From: Actinomycetota bacterium
GTDB lineage: Bacteria; Actinomycetota; Actinomycetes; S36-B12
Assembly: GCA_003456155.1 (NCBI GenBank)
Contig: DMPC01000112.1
Coordinates: forward strand, 1,275 to 15,331
Reading direction: 5' to 3'
Length of the DNA: 14,057 nucleotides
Within the stretch, counting starts at the first letter, position 1; every line of letters begins with the position of its first letter. The notes under the pieces are model-generated. The model had not been told where the DNA came from and made no database searches. It worked only from the letters and a program-made list of their open reading frames with translations. Below are positions 1 through 6,973 of the stretch, in pieces. A program made the position numbers and the translations under genes.

Positions 1-401
1 AACGCGACGACCACCATGCCGTCGCTGCCCTGCGCAATGCCCTGCTTCATCAGGTTGATGGCATCCTGCGGGTTGTCGCCCTGCGACATGAGCTCGGTGA
101 AGTCGGCACCGAGATCGGCGGCCGCGTCACGGGCACCCGCGCCCCAGATCTGGATGACGGGATGCTCACGGAGCATGGACACGAACTGGATCTTCTTGCC
201 TTCGATAGAGCACTCGTCGCTGGCTGCTTCTGTGGCTGCGGCGGACGAGGCGGGCGCCGAAGTCTCCGCGGGCGCGGCCGACGACGCCGCTTCCGAGGAG
301 GACGACGACGCCGTGGAGGATCCGCAGGCAGCGAGTGCCAGGGTCCCCAGGGCAGCTAGACCGAGGGTCAACTGCCACGGGCGGGTGCCGAGCATCTTCA
401 T
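1..401 (-). CDS. Sugar ABC transporter substrate-binding lipoprotein (N-terminal part)
   Basis: This is the extracytoplasmic solute receptor of a ribose/xylose-type ABC importer, cut by the left edge after about 133 codons. From the ATG at 401 the protein starts MKMLGTRPWQLTLGL and has a lipoprotein signal ending in the lipobox LALAAC, with the lipidated Cys at residue 26. An Ser/Ala-rich linker of about 35 residues follows. The fold then begins with GKKIQFVSML, and EHPVIQIWGAGARDAAADLG and NPQDAINLMKQGIAQGSDG are typical of the periplasmic-binding-protein Peripla_BP_4 class. A GGAAGGA ribosome site lies 9 nt upstream of the start; the ATG at 395 is a less well-spaced alternative. The gene lies 25 bp after the permease stop on the same strand, so they are probably one transcript. 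The ligand cannot be named from this fragment. Family assignment is firm; substrate is unknown. Confidence 0.88.
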   Translation of the reverse strand, partial: MKMLGTRPWQLTLGLAALGTLALAACGSSTASSSSSEAASSAAPAETSAPASSAAATEAASDECSIEGKKIQFVSMLREHPVIQIWGAGARDAAADLGADFTELMSQGDNPQDAINLMKQGIAQGSDGMVVVA

Positions 402-426
402 CGAGGTGATTCCTTCCGTTGGACCG

Positions 427-1416
427 TCACGCGGCCTTCTGCCGACGGACGACATCGAGGGAGATGGCCACGAGGAGGGCCGCTCCGATTCCCACCGGCT
501 GCAAGGCCGGGTCTACCTTCGCCAGGACGAGTCCGGTGGACACGACCTGCACGAAAATCACGCCGAGGACGGCCCCGAGGACGGACCCGCGACCCCCGAA
601 GAGGCTGACCCCACCGACCACGCAGGCGGCGAGGACACTCAATTCGTAGCCCTGGCCGATGGACGCTTGGCCGACTTGGATGCGCGCCATGATCAGGATC
701 CCCGCCAGCCCGGCGAGGCAGGAGACGAGGACGAAGAGCAGGCCCTGGACGCGCCGCACAGGCAATCCCGCCAGCCGGGCAGCCACAGGATTGCCGCCGC
801 AGGCGTACGTCGACCTGCCGAACTTCGTGTGCCGGAGAATTACGTAGCCCGCGACCGCCAGGGCGAGGAAGATCCAGACCGGGTACGGCAGGCCGAGCAC
901 CTCCGCCTCGCCGAACGCGAGGAGGGACTCGGGAAGCGGGCTGATCTGCTGGCCGCCCGTCACTACGAGCGCCATGCCGCGCGCGATGTACAGGGTCCCG
1001 AGTGTGACGACTAGTACGGGGATGTGGGCGTAGAGCGTGAGCACCGCGTTGAGGGCGCCAATGGCTCCGGACGCCACGATCCCGGCCATGAAGGCCGGGA
1101 TGACTGGGGTGCCTGCCAGCATCAACTCGCCGGCGGTTACGGCGCCAAGGGCCGCCACCGAGCCAACCGACAGGTCGAACTGCCCCGATACCAACAGTAG
1201 GGACATACCGACGGCGATGATGCCGATGTACGACACCGAACGAAGGATCGTCTGAGCCGTGTCCCAGGTCAGGAAGACCGGGTTGAGCGCCGTGAAGACG
1301 ACCACGAGGAGCCCCAGCACGATGGCCAGGGTGATCTCCGGAGTCAGCAGCACCGTGATCACACGCTCGCGCAGGTCCAGTTCCCTGGACCGCACGGGTG
1401 ACGCGATGACACTCAC
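427..1416 (-). CDS. Sugar ABC transporter permease, RbsC-like (BPD_transp_2 family)
   Basis: This is the integral-membrane permease of a carbohydrate ABC importer. At 329 residues it has the usual family length, with many hydrophobic segments starting near residue 28. Family signatures are GQFDLSVGSV (78-87), the cytoplasmic stretch YACGGNPVAARLAGLPVRR (204-222), and the ABC-ATPase contact region around CVVGGVSLFGGRGSVLG (265-281). The start is GTG at 1416, preceded by AGGAGG only 4 nt upstream. A 15-bp inverted repeat (1428-1442) lies directly upstream of that ribosome site and is a likely operator. The gene follows the GntR gene on the same strand with an 87-bp gap, and precedes the binding-protein gene. 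The order permease then receptor, without an ATPase gene between, implies the ATPase lies elsewhere, probably left of the window. Confidence 0.93.
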   Translation of the reverse strand: MSVIASPVRSRELDLRERVITVLLTPEITLAIVLGLLVVVFTALNPVFLTWDTAQTILRSVSYIGIIAVGMSLLLVSGQFDLSVGSVAALGAVTAGELMLAGTPVIPAFMAGIVASGAIGALNAVLTLYAHIPVLVVTLGTLYIARGMALVVTGGQQISPLPESLLAFGEAEVLGLPYPVWIFLALAVAGYVILRHTKFGRSTYACGGNPVAARLAGLPVRRVQGLLFVLVSCLAGLAGILIMARIQVGQASIGQGYELSVLAACVVGGVSLFGGRGSVLGAVLGVIFVQVVSTGLVLAKVDPALQPVGIGAALLVAISLDVVRRQKAA

Positions 1417-1427
1417 GGAACCTCCTG

Positions 1428-1442
1428 TGTTAACTGTTAACA
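1428..1442. promoter_or_regulatory. Inverted repeat, likely GntR operator O1 (transporter)
   Basis: TGTTAACTGTTAACA is a perfect 7-1-7 palindrome centred at 1435. It sits 1 nt upstream of the permease ribosome-binding site. Two close relatives occur at 2213-2227 and 6583-6597, at the heads of the other transcription units, and a FadR-type GntR regulator is encoded next door. Assignment to that regulator is inference. Confidence 0.72.
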
Positions 1443-1503
1443 GCGGAGGTTGCCATGGATTTCGGGTGTGCGCCAGTAGCGTTATGAATTCGTGATCTTT
1501 GGG

Positions 1504-2196
1504 TCAGCGCTCAGGGATCTCCTGCTGCTCCACGAAAGACAGCACCAAGCTTCGAGCGTGCTCAAGGTGGTCGAGGGTCGCTTCCACGCATGCGTCCTCG
1601 TCCCCCTCGCGCGCGGCGCTCGCGATCAGCAGGTGACCCCCGACGGTCGTGGACCAGTCTGGGTCGCTGCGCCGGCTTGAAAGGCGCATGAGAATCCTCA
1701 GAGGGTCCGCGAGGGTCGCCCAGACCGCCACTAGTCGATCGTGGTCCGCGTGACGGTAGAAGGTGCTGTGGAAATCGATGTCCGACTCCACGACTTCGAA
1801 GGGTGCTTCAGTCGTCAGTGCCATCTCCAGTCGCTCCACAGCACGGCCCAACTGAGCGGCCAGGCCGGCATCCGCTCGCCGAAGCGCCCGCCGTACCGCG
1901 AGTTCCTCGATAGAGGCACGCAGGGTGTAGAGCTCATCGACGTCCCGGCGGCGCACTGGGGCCACATACGAGCCGTGCCGAGGCACGCGAAGAACGAGTC
2001 CCGCAACCTCCAGGATTCGCAGGGCCTCACGCACCGGGCCCCTGCTCACCCCGAACCCTTCGGCGAGCTCGGTCTCGCGGATTCGCGACCCGGGGAGCAT
2101 CTCCCCGGTGACGATTCGACGCCGGATTTCCTCGGTGACGACCTCCCATCGCTCCCGGTAGACCACTGCGCCGTCATTGCCCACGGGTTCCGACAT
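1504..2196 (-). CDS. GntR-family transcriptional regulator, FadR subfamily (FCD domain)
   Basis: This is a 230-residue cytoplasmic DNA-binding repressor or activator. The N-terminal winged helix-turn-helix covers about residues 13-82, with LPGSRIRETELAEGFGVSRG and PVREALRILEVAGLV as hallmark sequences and the wing at RVPRHGSYVAPV. The C-terminal FCD domain (about 88-220) keeps the expected metal ligands D139, H143, H188 and H210, spaced D-x3-H, about 45, and 22 residues, as in metal-binding FCD proteins. The ligand is therefore probably a small organic acid or sugar acid bound at a metal. The ATG at 2196 is preceded by GGGAGGG about 8 nt upstream. An operator-like repeat (2213-2227) lies just before the ribosome site, pointing to autoregulation and control of the divergent epimerase gene. 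It is most likely the local regulator of the transport and catabolic genes. Confidence 0.93.
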   Translation of the reverse strand: MSEPVGNDGAVVYRERWEVVTEEIRRRIVTGEMLPGSRIRETELAEGFGVSRGPVREALRILEVAGLVLRVPRHGSYVAPVRRRDVDELYTLRASIEELAVRRALRRADAGLAAQLGRAVERLEMALTTEAPFEVVESDIDFHSTFYRHADHDRLVAVWATLADPLRILMRLSSRRSDPDWSTTVGGHLLIASAAREGDEDACVEATLDHLEHARSLVLSFVEQQEIPER

Positions 2197-2199
2197 CGA

Positions 2200-2231
2200 T
2201 TGACCCTCCCAGTGTTAACTGCTGACAGAAT
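2200..2231 (+). promoter_or_regulatory. Candidate promoter for the epimerase-like gene
   Basis: TTGACC at 2200-2205 is a good -35 match. CAGAAT at 2226-2231 is the best -10 match, with a 20-bp spacer that is longer than usual. If used, transcription would start about at the GTG at 2238, giving a leaderless message, which fits the lack of a clear ribosome-binding site. The operator lies inside the promoter. This is inference from sequence alone. Confidence 0.3.
2213..2227. promoter_or_regulatory. Inverted repeat, likely GntR operator O2 (regulator/epimerase divergent region)
   Basis: TGTTAACTGCTGACA matches the palindrome at 1428-1442 at 13 of 15 positions. It lies in the 41-bp gap between the divergent GntR gene (start 2196) and the epimerase-like gene (start 2238), so one bound dimer could cover both promoters. 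Confidence 0.68.
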
Positions 2232-2232
2232 A
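2227..2232 (-). promoter_or_regulatory. Candidate -10 element for the GntR gene
   Basis: On the minus strand this reads TATTCT. It would place transcription start near 2220, inside the operator-like repeat, consistent with autorepression. No convincing -35 is seen at 17 bp upstream. Confidence 0.25.
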
Positions 2233-2237
2233 GGCCC

Positions 2238-3131
2238 GTGAGTGACGACGTGGTGCGCATTGCCGGCCCCCACCCAGAAGACCGCTGCAGCGTAAGTCCG
2301 ACTCGGGGCGCCGCAATCCTCCAGCTCACGAGCGACGGTGTTGAGCTGATGGACCCGGGCCATCTGCCGGCATCGAGCCTTTCTCGGCAGTCCAGCTTCC
2401 TAGACACCGGGCTAACGGGCTGGGTGGATTGCTTTCCGTCCATAAGCCCGGAAGCAGCCGAGAACGGTGCCTTAGCTCACCCGGTTCCCGATCACGGAGA
2501 CTTATGGTGGCGGAGATGGGAGATCACCGACCGCACGGCATATGGGGTGTCCCTGCAGGTCGACGCACCGGAGTCCGGCGTAGTGGCGAAGAGATCGATC
2601 GAGTGGAACGACCGGGCCCTGAAAGTGATCACGGAGATCTCGTCGCAATCGACCGATCCGATGCCGTTCGTGCTGGCGTCCCACCCCCTCTTCGCTGTGG
2701 GGGACGGCCTGTGGGTTGACATCCCCAACGACGTTCTCCGGTGGGAATCGTCCTCGAGTTGGGGGGGCGACGAACCGGACCTCGATGGCCTCTGGCCGCC
2801 GGGACCGGACCGCGTCAGGCATTGGCCCGTGCGGGAGAAGGCAGGCTGCGCAAAGGTCTTCGTGCCCTGGCCACAGGGCGGAGTGCACTTCGGACGGGCC
2901 GGCCGTGCCTGGTTGTACGACTGGACTGATCGCCCGGAGGGAGCGAACCTCGGCCTCTGGCTCAATCAGGGTGCCATCCCTGCCGGCCAACCGCTGGATC
3001 ACTGGGCTCCGGAGCCCACGGTGGGTTCGGCAGACAGTCTGACCGTCTGCGTGGAGCAGGGAACTGCAGGCCTACTGCCGAGCGGGGGCCATACGTTGAT
3101 GACTGTCGTGCTGTCTCTCAGGGATCCCTGA
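2238..3131 (+). CDS. Aldose 1-epimerase-like protein (galactose mutarotase fold)
   Basis: This 297-residue cytoplasmic protein resembles aldose 1-epimerases, which interconvert alpha and beta anomers of free sugars. Visible family marks are the early F-x-D-x-G-x-x-GW-D-CFPS region (54-68), HPVPDHGDLWWRRW (81-94, with the family's HG pair at 86-87), LASHPLFAV (147-154), and the C-terminal segment DHWAPEPTVGSADSL (254-268). In that segment E259 lies where the catalytic Glu of mutarotases is usually found. The start is GTG at 2238; there is no clear ribosome site, and the transcript may be leaderless. The gene diverges from the GntR gene and shares its operator. Its 3' end overlaps the end of the convergent SMP-30 gene by 14 bp. 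The sugar substrate is unknown. It could be a divergent, non-catalytic or sugar-acid-specific member of the family. Confidence 0.82.
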   Translation: MSDDVVRIAGPHPEDRCSVSPTRGAAILQLTSDGVELMDPGHLPASSLSRQSSFLDTGLTGWVDCFPSISPEAAENGALAHPVPDHGDLWWRRWEITDRTAYGVSLQVDAPESGVVAKRSIEWNDRALKVITEISSQSTDPMPFVLASHPLFAVGDGLWVDIPNDVLRWESSSSWGGDEPDLDGLWPPGPDRVRHWPVREKAGCAKVFVPWPQGGVHFGRAGRAWLYDWTDRPEGANLGLWLNQGAIPAGQPLDHWAPEPTVGSADSLTVCVEQGTAGLLPSGGHTLMTVVLSLRDP

Positions 3132-3957
3132 TCGTCCTCACAAGCACGTGTCCCGACAACGGATACATGTCGAGTTCACTGTCGTCCATCCCCCATGTCG
3201 CCGTGGTGACCGCAAGGAGTTCTCCGTGTGCACCTCCGCGGGCGACACTGGTACAGCGCGGGGCCGGAACGAGCACCTCCTCGATCACCATGCCGTGTGG
3301 CGAAAACCGCAGTACGCGTCCGCCGTCCCACAATGCCACCCAAACGTCACCCCCCGAGTCGACGTGCAGCCCATCGGGCCACCCCGGCCCGGGCACCTCG
3401 GCGAACGGCTCGCGGATCCACCCGCCCACGCCGTCGCCGAATATCAAGTCCACACGCCCCGTGGGAGTGTCGATGTACACCGCGCGATCAGCGTCGATCC
3501 AGGCGAGGCCGTTTGAAATCGTGGCTTGGGAGACGACCGTCTCGACCGAGCCGTCCACTGTCACGCGCCACAGTCTCCCTCGGCCCGGCAGAGACTGTTC
3601 AGACATGCTGCCAACCCAGACGGACCCGTCGGGGCACAGCCCGCCGTCGTTGAGCCGCGTACCCGGCGCGACCGGCAGAGTGGCCAGGGGTGCGATTGAG
3701 TCGCGTGCCCAATCGTAGACAGCGAGGTCCTTCTCACGAGCAAGGACCGAGCGGTCGTCGTCGATCGGCATCGCGCATCCGAGAGGCGCACCGAGCCGGC
3801 GCTGCTCCAGAAGGCCTGTGTCGGCGTACCAGCGTGTGAGGGTTCCGCCGAGGATGTCGACCCACTGGAATGCCCGGGGGCCGGGGATCCATCGGATGGA
3901 CTCGCTCAGGGACCCACGCTCATGCGAGATCGCGGAGAACTCCGCCGTCAGAATCAT
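3118..3957 (-). CDS. SMP-30/gluconolactonase/LRE family protein (sugar lactonase)
   Basis: This is a six-bladed beta-propeller metal hydrolase of 279 residues, the usual length. It would open a sugar lactone to the aldonic acid in the cytoplasm. The four expected metal or substrate residues are present in matching places: E19 (SLSESIRW), N103 (TRLNDGGLCPDG), N149 (ISNGLAWID) and D195 (GWPDGLHVD). The spacing is close to that of known SMP-30 enzymes. The ATG at 3957 overlaps the TGA of the SDR gene by 4 bp (ATGA), so it is translationally coupled as the last gene of the four-gene operon. Its end overlaps the epimerase-like gene tail to tail by 14 bp. In context it would hydrolyse the lactone made by one of the two upstream dehydrogenases. 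Substrate is unknown. Confidence 0.92.
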   Translation of the reverse strand: MILTAEFSAISHERGSLSESIRWIPGPRAFQWVDILGGTLTRWYADTGLLEQRRLGAPLGCAMPIDDDRSVLAREKDLAVYDWARDSIAPLATLPVAPGTRLNDGGLCPDGSVWVGSMSEQSLPGRGRLWRVTVDGSVETVVSQATISNGLAWIDADRAVYIDTPTGRVDLIFGDGVGGWIREPFAEVPGPGWPDGLHVDSGGDVWVALWDGGRVLRFSPHGMVIEEVLVPAPRCTSVARGGAHGELLAVTTATWGMDDSELDMYPLSGHVLVRTIRDP

Positions 3958-4703
3958 GAGAAGCCGGCCAATAGCCCGCCATCTACCGTCACGGTGCTAC
4001 CGGTGATACCCGAAGCAGCCGGGCTGGCGAGGAATGCGATGGCCTCAGCCACCTCCGAAGGCGCACATACCCGGCCCGGCACCAGCGGGTCCATGGTGAA
4101 GCCAAGTTCCTCCATCGGCCGGCCCTCTCGGGCTACGTGCTCGCGCATCATGGGCGTGTCGATCGCTCCCGGTAGGAGCGCCACGACCCGGATCCCGAAC
4201 TGCGCAAGATCCAGAGCCATGCTCCGCGTGAGAGCGACCACGGCCCCCTTGGACGCCGCATAGGCACCAACCCCCACCGACGTGGCCATCGCATGAACGC
4301 TCGACACGTTGACGACCACAGAATCCGGAAAGCTGCGGAGCGAGGGGAGGAACTCGCGAGTGAGGCAATAGACGGATCTCGCATTGACAGCCATCACGCG
4401 GTCCCACACGCTCATGTCCGCCTGATGCACCCCGGCAGCGAACACACCGACGCCGGCGTTGTTCACCAGAATCGACGGCCGCAGGCCCTCCCGGGAACAG
4501 TGTTCCGCGACAGCGCGGCACCCCTCATCGGTGGACAGGTCCGCCTCGACCTGGGTTGTCGACCCCGCGAACATGTCGGCTCCGACGACTTCTGCTCCTC
4601 GGGCTGCAAGCAGGTGCGCACTCGCCTCCCCGATGCCGCCACTGCTGCCTGTCACCACGGCGCAACGTCCGCTCAGATCAAGTCGGCCGAAGGCAGCCGT
4701 CAT
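3954..4703 (-). CDS. SDR-family NAD(P)-dependent oxidoreductase
   Basis: This is a classical short-chain dehydrogenase of 249 residues. It has the cofactor motif TGSSGGIG (18-25), an acidic residue at the end of the second strand (D43 in GADMF, which favours NAD over NADP), NNAG (81-84), N107, catalytic S135, and YAASK (Y148, K152). The PGAIDTPM segment (178-185) and the C-terminal GITGSTVTVDGGL are typical of 3-oxoacyl-reductase/sugar-dehydrogenase-like SDRs. The ATG at 4703 overlaps the stop of the preceding zinc dehydrogenase gene by 4 bp, and its own stop overlaps the lactonase gene. It probably oxidises a sugar, polyol or keto-acid in the same pathway. The exact substrate cannot be read from sequence. 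Confidence 0.94.
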   Translation of the reverse strand: MTAAFGRLDLSGRCAVVTGSSGGIGEASAHLLAARGAEVVGADMFAGSTTQVEADLSTDEGCRAVAEHCSREGLRPSILVNNAGVGVFAAGVHQADMSVWDRVMAVNARSVYCLTREFLPSLRSFPDSVVVNVSSVHAMATSVGVGAYAASKGAVVALTRSMALDLAQFGIRVVALLPGAIDTPMMREHVAREGRPMEELGFTMDPLVPGRVCAPSEVAEAIAFLASPAASGITGSTVTVDGGLLAGFS

Positions 4704-5653
4704 GGGTGCAAAACCACCTTCACAAGGGATTGCGGATCGTTGGCGAGGGCCTCATACAGCCGCGGACCGTCAGCCAGCGGTGCATGCGTGAGCAGGGCAT
4801 CGAGATTCAATCGATTCTCGCTGACAAGCTGCGCTGCGGTGCTGAACTGCTCGTCTGAGTACGCATACACGCCTTCCATCCGGATCTCGCGCGCGACAAC
4901 ATCCGCGAAGTCGACCTCGCTGGCCGCCGTGTGGAGTCCCACAAGTTTCACGGTAGCGCCAGCCCCAGCCTGCATGACGGCGATTCGCCGCGTCCCCGCG
5001 GTCCCGACCATGTCCAGAACCACGTCGAACCGAACGGATCCCTCAACCTCCTGAAAGGACACTCCCCCTAAGGACTCGGCCAGGCGAAGGCGTGCGGGCA
5101 GCAGATCGGACGCCACGACAAGCTCGGCGCCCCACAACTCGGCCAGGCGGACGGCCATCAGCCCGAGTGAGCCACACCCAAGGACGAGCAGCCGGCGCCC
5201 GCGAACCTCCTCCGAGGAACCCAGCGCGTTCACCACGGTTGCTAGAGGCTCAATCAGGGCTCCTGCCGAAGGATCCTCGAGTTCGGGCAACGGCACTAGG
5301 GCCGAGGCATCCACGGCAACGAACTCAGCCTGTCCCCCATCTTTGTGGAGTGAGAGCAACTGTCTCGATGAGCACAGATTGCCTCGGCCGCGGACGCAGT
5401 CCTGGCATGCGCCGCAGGAGGCCAGTGGATTGACCGTGAAGAGCCGCGGATCCCCATCGATAGTTCCCACGATCTCGTGACCGAGCACCAGAGGAGGCCG
5501 GCGCTTGGTGCTTGCGCCGGTGTATGCCTCCAACTCGCTTCCACAGATGCCGACAGAGGTCACCCGCAATAGGGCACCGCCTTCATGGACCTCAGGCGCA
5601 TCGCGGTCCTCAAGAACGATGCGCCCCGGTCCTCGGAACACCAAAGCCTTCAC
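4700..5653 (-). CDS. Zinc-dependent medium-chain alcohol/polyol dehydrogenase
   Basis: This is an MDR-superfamily dehydrogenase of 317 residues, somewhat shorter than the usual 340-350. Catalytic zinc ligands are C37 (GICGSE) and H59-E60 (GHE), with E135 (LIEPLATV) in the position typical of polyol and threonine dehydrogenases. The structural zinc lobe is intact: C80, C83, C86 and C94 in ASCGACQDCVRGRGNLC. The Rossmann motif GCGSLG is at 159-164 and D183 follows strand two, suggesting NAD. The start is GTG at 5653, overlapping the stop of the hydroxyacid dehydrogenase gene as GTGA. It resembles galactitol-phosphate, sorbitol and threonine dehydrogenases. In this operon it likely oxidises a sugar, sugar alcohol or sugar acid. 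Which of this enzyme and the SDR acts first is not determinable. Confidence 0.92.
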   Translation of the reverse strand: MKALVFRGPGRIVLEDRDAPEVHEGGALLRVTSVGICGSELEAYTGASTKRRPPLVLGHEIVGTIDGDPRLFTVNPLASCGACQDCVRGRGNLCSSRQLLSLHKDGGQAEFVAVDASALVPLPELEDPSAGALIEPLATVVNALGSSEEVRGRRLLVLGCGSLGLMAVRLAELWGAELVVASDLLPARLRLAESLGGVSFQEVEGSVRFDVVLDMVGTAGTRRIAVMQAGAGATVKLVGLHTAASEVDFADVVAREIRMEGVYAYSDEQFSTAAQLVSENRLNLDALLTHAPLADGPRLYEALANDPQSLVKVVLHP

Positions 5654-6573
5654 GCGAGAATCGCCTTCACCCGCTGGGCGGCATGTCGGCGCAACGTGTC
5701 AAGCGCCGCGGTCGACAGATAGGCGACGTGAGGCGTTACGAGCGCGCGGGGGTGCCGGGCGATCGCACCCGATAGCCCATCGCTTGGAGGCTCCGTCGCG
5801 AGCACGTCGAGGCAGGCTCCAGCGATGCCGCCGGACTCGAGTGCCTCCCACAACGCCGACTCGTCGACAAGTCCGCCGCGGCCGACGTTGATGAGGTATC
5901 CCGAGGACCCCAACGCACGTAGCACTTCCCGGGAGACGATCGCGTGCGTGTCCGTCGTGAGCGGAATGTGAAGCGAGAGATGGGTGGCGGCCTCCGCCAG
6001 ATCGACGAGGGAATCCGCCTTCGTGGCCCATGACGGCGCATCAAGGTCAGGGCGCGAATCCCAGTACGACACCGGGAACCCCAGGGCATGGACACGCCGG
6101 GCGACTGCGGCGCCTATTCGACCCAGCCCGGCGACGCCGACGACCGAATCCGCCGGCGGCGTCGAAGTTGGAACCAGGTCGGGCCCCCATCGGCCGGCCT
6201 TGACTTCATCGTTCAGTGTCCACAGCCGTCGGGTGGACGCCAGGATCATCGCGGTCGCGTGATCGGCCACCTCATCGATGCAAAAGTCATCCACGTTTCG
6301 GACATCGATCCCTCGGGAACGTGCAGCATCAAGGTCGATGTTGTCCAAGCCCATCCCGAACCGCACGATCCCTCTCAGGCCGGGCGCGGCATCCATCAGT
6401 GGCCCGTCGATATGCGCCCACTGGACCATGAGTATCTGCGCCTCCCCAATCGCAGCGCGAAGCACCTCCGGGTCTCTGCTGTTTACGAACGAGACCGAGT
6501 AGTCGTCGCCCAGTTCACGCGCCTCGACCTCACCTCGGCCGAAGTCGCTGTCAGTGATTACTACTCGAGGCAC
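5650..6573 (-). CDS. D-isomer-specific 2-hydroxyacid dehydrogenase
   Basis: This is an NAD(P)-dependent dehydrogenase interconverting 2-keto and D-2-hydroxy acids (D-lactate/phosphoglycerate/glyoxylate reductase family). I place the start at GTG 6573, giving 307 residues, because AGGAG lies 5 nt upstream. The longer reading from 6621 would run through the operator repeat. With that start, the motifs are FGMGLDNIDL (72-81), the cofactor loop GLGRIG (149-154) with D172 after strand two, catalytic R232 (NVGRGGLVDESAL), E261 (LATEPPSDG) and H282 (VTPHVAYLS). All three catalytic residues are therefore present. It is the first gene of the four-gene operon, and its stop overlaps the next start as GTGA. 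It may reduce or oxidise the 2-keto acid formed later in the pathway. Substrate is unknown. Confidence 0.93.
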   Translation of the reverse strand: MPRVVITDSDFGRGEVEARELGDDYSVSFVNSRDPEVLRAAIGEAQILMVQWAHIDGPLMDAAPGLRGIVRFGMGLDNIDLDAARSRGIDVRNVDDFCIDEVADHATAMILASTRRLWTLNDEVKAGRWGPDLVPTSTPPADSVVGVAGLGRIGAAVARRVHALGFPVSYWDSRPDLDAPSWATKADSLVDLAEAATHLSLHIPLTTDTHAIVSREVLRALGSSGYLINVGRGGLVDESALWEALESGGIAGACLDVLATEPPSDGLSGAIARHPRALVTPHVAYLSTAALDTLRRHAAQRVKAILA

Positions 6574-6582
6574 GGCCACTCC

Positions 6583-6604
6583 TGTTGACTGTTGACAGTT
6601 GACA
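6583..6604. promoter_or_regulatory. Repeat cluster, likely GntR operator O3 (dehydrogenase operon)
   Basis: TGTTGACTGTTGACA (6583-6597) differs from the palindrome at 1428-1442 only by G for A at two positions. A third half-site copy, GTTGACA, follows directly at 6598-6604. The cluster abuts the AGGAG ribosome site of the hydroxyacid dehydrogenase gene, the same arrangement as before the permease gene. Confidence 0.66.
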
Positions 6605-6612
6605 ATGAACGG

Positions 6613-6641
6613 AAGGTACACCCTTGCGGGCCCCGACGGAA
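6613..6641 (-). promoter_or_regulatory. Candidate promoter of the four-gene dehydrogenase operon
   Basis: On the minus strand TTCCGT (6641-6636) and TACCTT (6618-6613) are separated by 17 bp, with TG directly before the -10. The predicted start falls near 6606, so the operator repeats would cover the first transcribed bases. The -35 is weak, so this is a tentative call. Confidence 0.28.
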
Positions 6642-6973
6642 GGGGACCTCAGCGGGCCTTCAAGCTCCTCCACTCCACGCCAGGCGTAGCAAAGGTGAGC
6701 TGAGGAGTCCCGGAGAGACACGGTGCTCTCGAACATCTCGCCTGGTCGTCTGTGCGAGACACCGGGTCGACCATCACCGTCGTCCTGATGTGGAGCTCGC
6801 CAGCATCTGGTCGTCGTCGGCGTCTCCTGTGCGGTCGTCGCTGCCCCCGCTGGCTGTCTGGGCTGTTCGCGTTGGGCGTCGGGACGTCGAGCGCGCGGGC
6901 GACTGTCTGCCAGGGGCGGAATTGCGTTCGGCGCACGTGGTGCGGGCGGAATCGTGGGCTGAGGAGGAATCCT
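6642..6973. other. Intergenic stretch with no recognisable gene
   Basis: All frames here give Arg-, Ser- and Pro-rich translations without family motifs, good starts or ribosome sites. It lies between the promoter of the dehydrogenase operon and the 3' end of the transposase remnant. It may contain the outer end of that insertion sequence, but no convincing terminal inverted repeat was found. Confidence 0.45.

Noticed and set aside
16..1014. 332-codon plus-strand open frame
   Set aside because: It is antisense to the binding-protein and permease genes, both of which carry strong family motifs.
6574..6621. Longer start (ATG 6621) for the 2-hydroxyacid dehydrogenase
   Set aside because: The extension would translate the operator repeat and has no family homology, while GTG 6573 has AGGAG at 5 nt.
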